A stretch of 64,000 nucleotides of DNA from Hepsetus odoe (Eukaryota; Chordata; Actinopteri; Characiformes; Hepsetidae), in assembly GCA_017165825.1 (NCBI GenBank), contig CM029393.1, positions 1,013,354-1,077,353 on the forward strand. Reading direction: 5' to 3'. Below are positions 62,319 through 64,000 of this stretch, piece after piece. The position numbers were made by a program, and so were the translations under genes. The notes beneath the pieces are model-generated. The model did not search any database. It saw only the letters and a program-made list of their open reading frames with translations, and was not told where the DNA came from. How positions within the stretch are numbered: position 1 is the first letter of the stretch; each line of letters starts with the position of its first letter.

Positions 62319-63666
62319 GTCTATTAAATTTTTTAATGCTTTCAAAAAACTACACTCTAAAAAGTAAGGGGTTGCTCCAAATATCTACAATATATTTGTC
62401 ATTGTTTTTATTATTGTTTTGCCTTGTTTCATAACAGGTAACAACAATGAAGAAATTAACGGCTTCAGGATTATGATGTGGTCTAATCTGAAAAAAAGAG
62501 AAAAATCAGATTTCAAATCTCAAAACAAAAAGTGCAGACTGTTACAATTGCAGACACAATAATAATAAGACTTTGCACTTTATTTGTAAAGGGGAAAGTG
62601 GGGAAAGTGTAAAGGCATGAAATCTGTTTCAAGTATTTTTTCTGCTTTATTTAAAAGCTTTATTCATTTAGGGTCTTGTAAAGACTCTTGTGCATAGTGG
62701 TCTAGGAGCCTTATATGGCCCAGGCTGAAACAATTGCTGTTGACAAAAAATTGTGACAAATTTTTCATTACTACACTATCTGGTTTACCTTTATCGATCT
62801 ACTGCCATAATGTAACTGCTGTATTACTATGGGCTTGATTTTATTCCTGTAGCTTGTACGTATCCTGGGCTTTCTTACTTATAACCACATATGAAAAGTA
62901 TAAGCTGGGCAACCCTATTTGTTAGAATCAGAATCACCTGTAGACTCCTCAGTTCACATCAGGACATCCAGCAATCGTCAGGTTAGAGAGGTTACAGATT
63001 GATTCAACTTTTCTCTTTCTCCTGTTTCTCTCTCTGTATCAGAAAAAGTCTCTGACACATCGTGAGTGGTGACATGAACTTCACAGCTTTCAACTGACAA
63101 ACGCAGAGCAGGCACCGTGCGGCTGGAGCCCAGCGGAATTAATTCCCCCTCTGTTACCAAGAGTTCACTCGAATCAAATTCTCTTTGAACATGAAGCACA
63201 GAGACACGCAGATAGTAGGCTGTCATCTGTGGTGGAAGAGCAGCTCCGCCCCTGCAGTTCCACCGCCGCCGAGGATTCCTCTGCTCTATTCAGCACAAGA
63301 GCAATTCAGGCCCTCACATCTTCGTGCACCTTTTTTTATTTCTCTCTTTCTTTTTTCCCCCTACTGAGAAGCTGAGGGGTGTAGGATAACAAGCCACTCA
63401 AACACAGACATTTCCTCAACCTCTTAAAACCCCTATTCATGGCAAAAAGCCTAGAAAGATTGCTGCAAAAATATGAATGATGCAATGAACTAATACAGAA
63501 CAGTATAAGACTGTATAATAACATAAGCAGTGAAGTAGGATAAGTCTCTGCGTCTTTGATATCGCACAATTAAAACAACATACTGTATAATTATAAACTG
63601 ATTTGCTAGACCACTCTGAGCAAATTTTAAAAGAAAAACTAAATAAAAGAATCATTATCTCAAAAG

Positions 63667-63710
63667 CATCCATCCATCCATTTTCTGCATCGCTTATCCT
63701 AAGAGAACCC
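63667..63710 (-). repeat. Short LINE/SINE tail remnant
   Basis: catccatccatccattttct followed by gcatcgcttatcctaag resembles the first bases of the tail at 52487. The rest is gone. Confidence 0.5.
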
Positions 63711-63781
63711 TGAACTTCAAAATAATAAATTATTACTATGCAATGAATTGTAAAATGATTTTAACTTTCAGAACTTATGGT

Positions 63782-63960
63782 ACAGCTGTGGCCAAGCGGT
63801 TATGAAATAGGCCCCAGGATCGAATGGTCATGGGTTGCCCTGAGGTACCCTTGAGCAAGGTACAATCCCAATATTTTATCCTTGTATATGAGTGAAATGC
63901 AGAGAATTTACTGTGAGCTGTGCAGTGTATTCACAATGACAAGTAGTCACTTTCACTTCA
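63782..63960 (+). mobile_element. SINE family B, short and diverged
   Basis: Head acagctgtggccaagcggtt. Box B is deleted. Body ttgccctgaggtacccttga and the attcacaatgacaagtagtc end are present. Confidence 0.7.
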
Positions 63961-64000
63961 TTATTATGACGCTCCGTTTACAAACTGTTTTCCATTAAAA

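Larger units (their letters stand above)
61304..63666. other. Upstream intergenic or 5' intronic DNA
   Basis: Contains the SINE at 62126. 62980-63310 is more GC-rich with an Sp1-like ccgccc word (about 63247) and could be an alternative upstream exon or promoter, but no splice site decides it. Confidence 0.35.

Noticed and set aside
62978..63226. 82-codon minus-strand frame in a GC-richer block
   Set aside because: No splice site or match linking it to the gene. Could be an upstream exon or promoter but not supportable.
1..64000. CRISPR arrays, operons, phage or bacterial defence systems
   Set aside because: The tandem repeats are microsatellites and the gene structure is eukaryotic; nothing prokaryotic is present.

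Overview
The window looks like vertebrate nuclear DNA, most likely from a ray-finned (teleost) fish. It is AT-rich and intron-like, with no bacterial operon structure and no long intact ORF. It is littered with tRNA-derived SINEs, RTE-like non-LTR retrotransposon fragments, Tc1/mariner remnants and many microsatellites. The DANA/V-SINE fragment and the SINE tails matching common fish LINE 3' ends support a teleost. The species cannot be read from the sequence.

Only one host gene can be supported, on the minus strand. Exon 57488-57699 carries a start codon in a strong Kozak context with an in-frame upstream stop. It ends in a consensus donor in phase 1. Exon 12133-12290 has a clean acceptor and donor and continues in the matching phase. 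Joined, they give a 78-residue N-terminus of a protein I cannot name with confidence. The intron between them is about 45.2 kb and makes up most of the window. The 5' UTR and promoter probably lie in the pyrimidine-rich (plus-strand) block around 59.2-59.9 kb. The rest of the coding sequence lies beyond position 1.

Layout: 1-12 kb is a downstream intron with two LINE fragments, a possible pseudogene patch and several SINEs. 12.1-12.3 kb is the coding exon. 12.6-14.1 kb is a dead Tc1 element. 14.4-15.2 kb is a three-deep nest of SINEs. 15-57 kb is the large intron, with conserved-looking unique blocks (about 16, 17, 27.5, 32.5, 48 and 51.5 kb) between repeats. 57.5-59.9 kb is the 5' end of the gene. 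60-64 kb is upstream DNA with four full or partial SINEs.

The most informative content is the mobile DNA. Three SINE families share tRNA-like heads and a 'cttgagcaag' body but end in three different tails. A roughly 120-bp piece of one tail occurs alone three times, always starting at the same base and flanked by 10-14 bp target-site duplications, so it behaves as its own unit. I found no convincing new multi-gene system.
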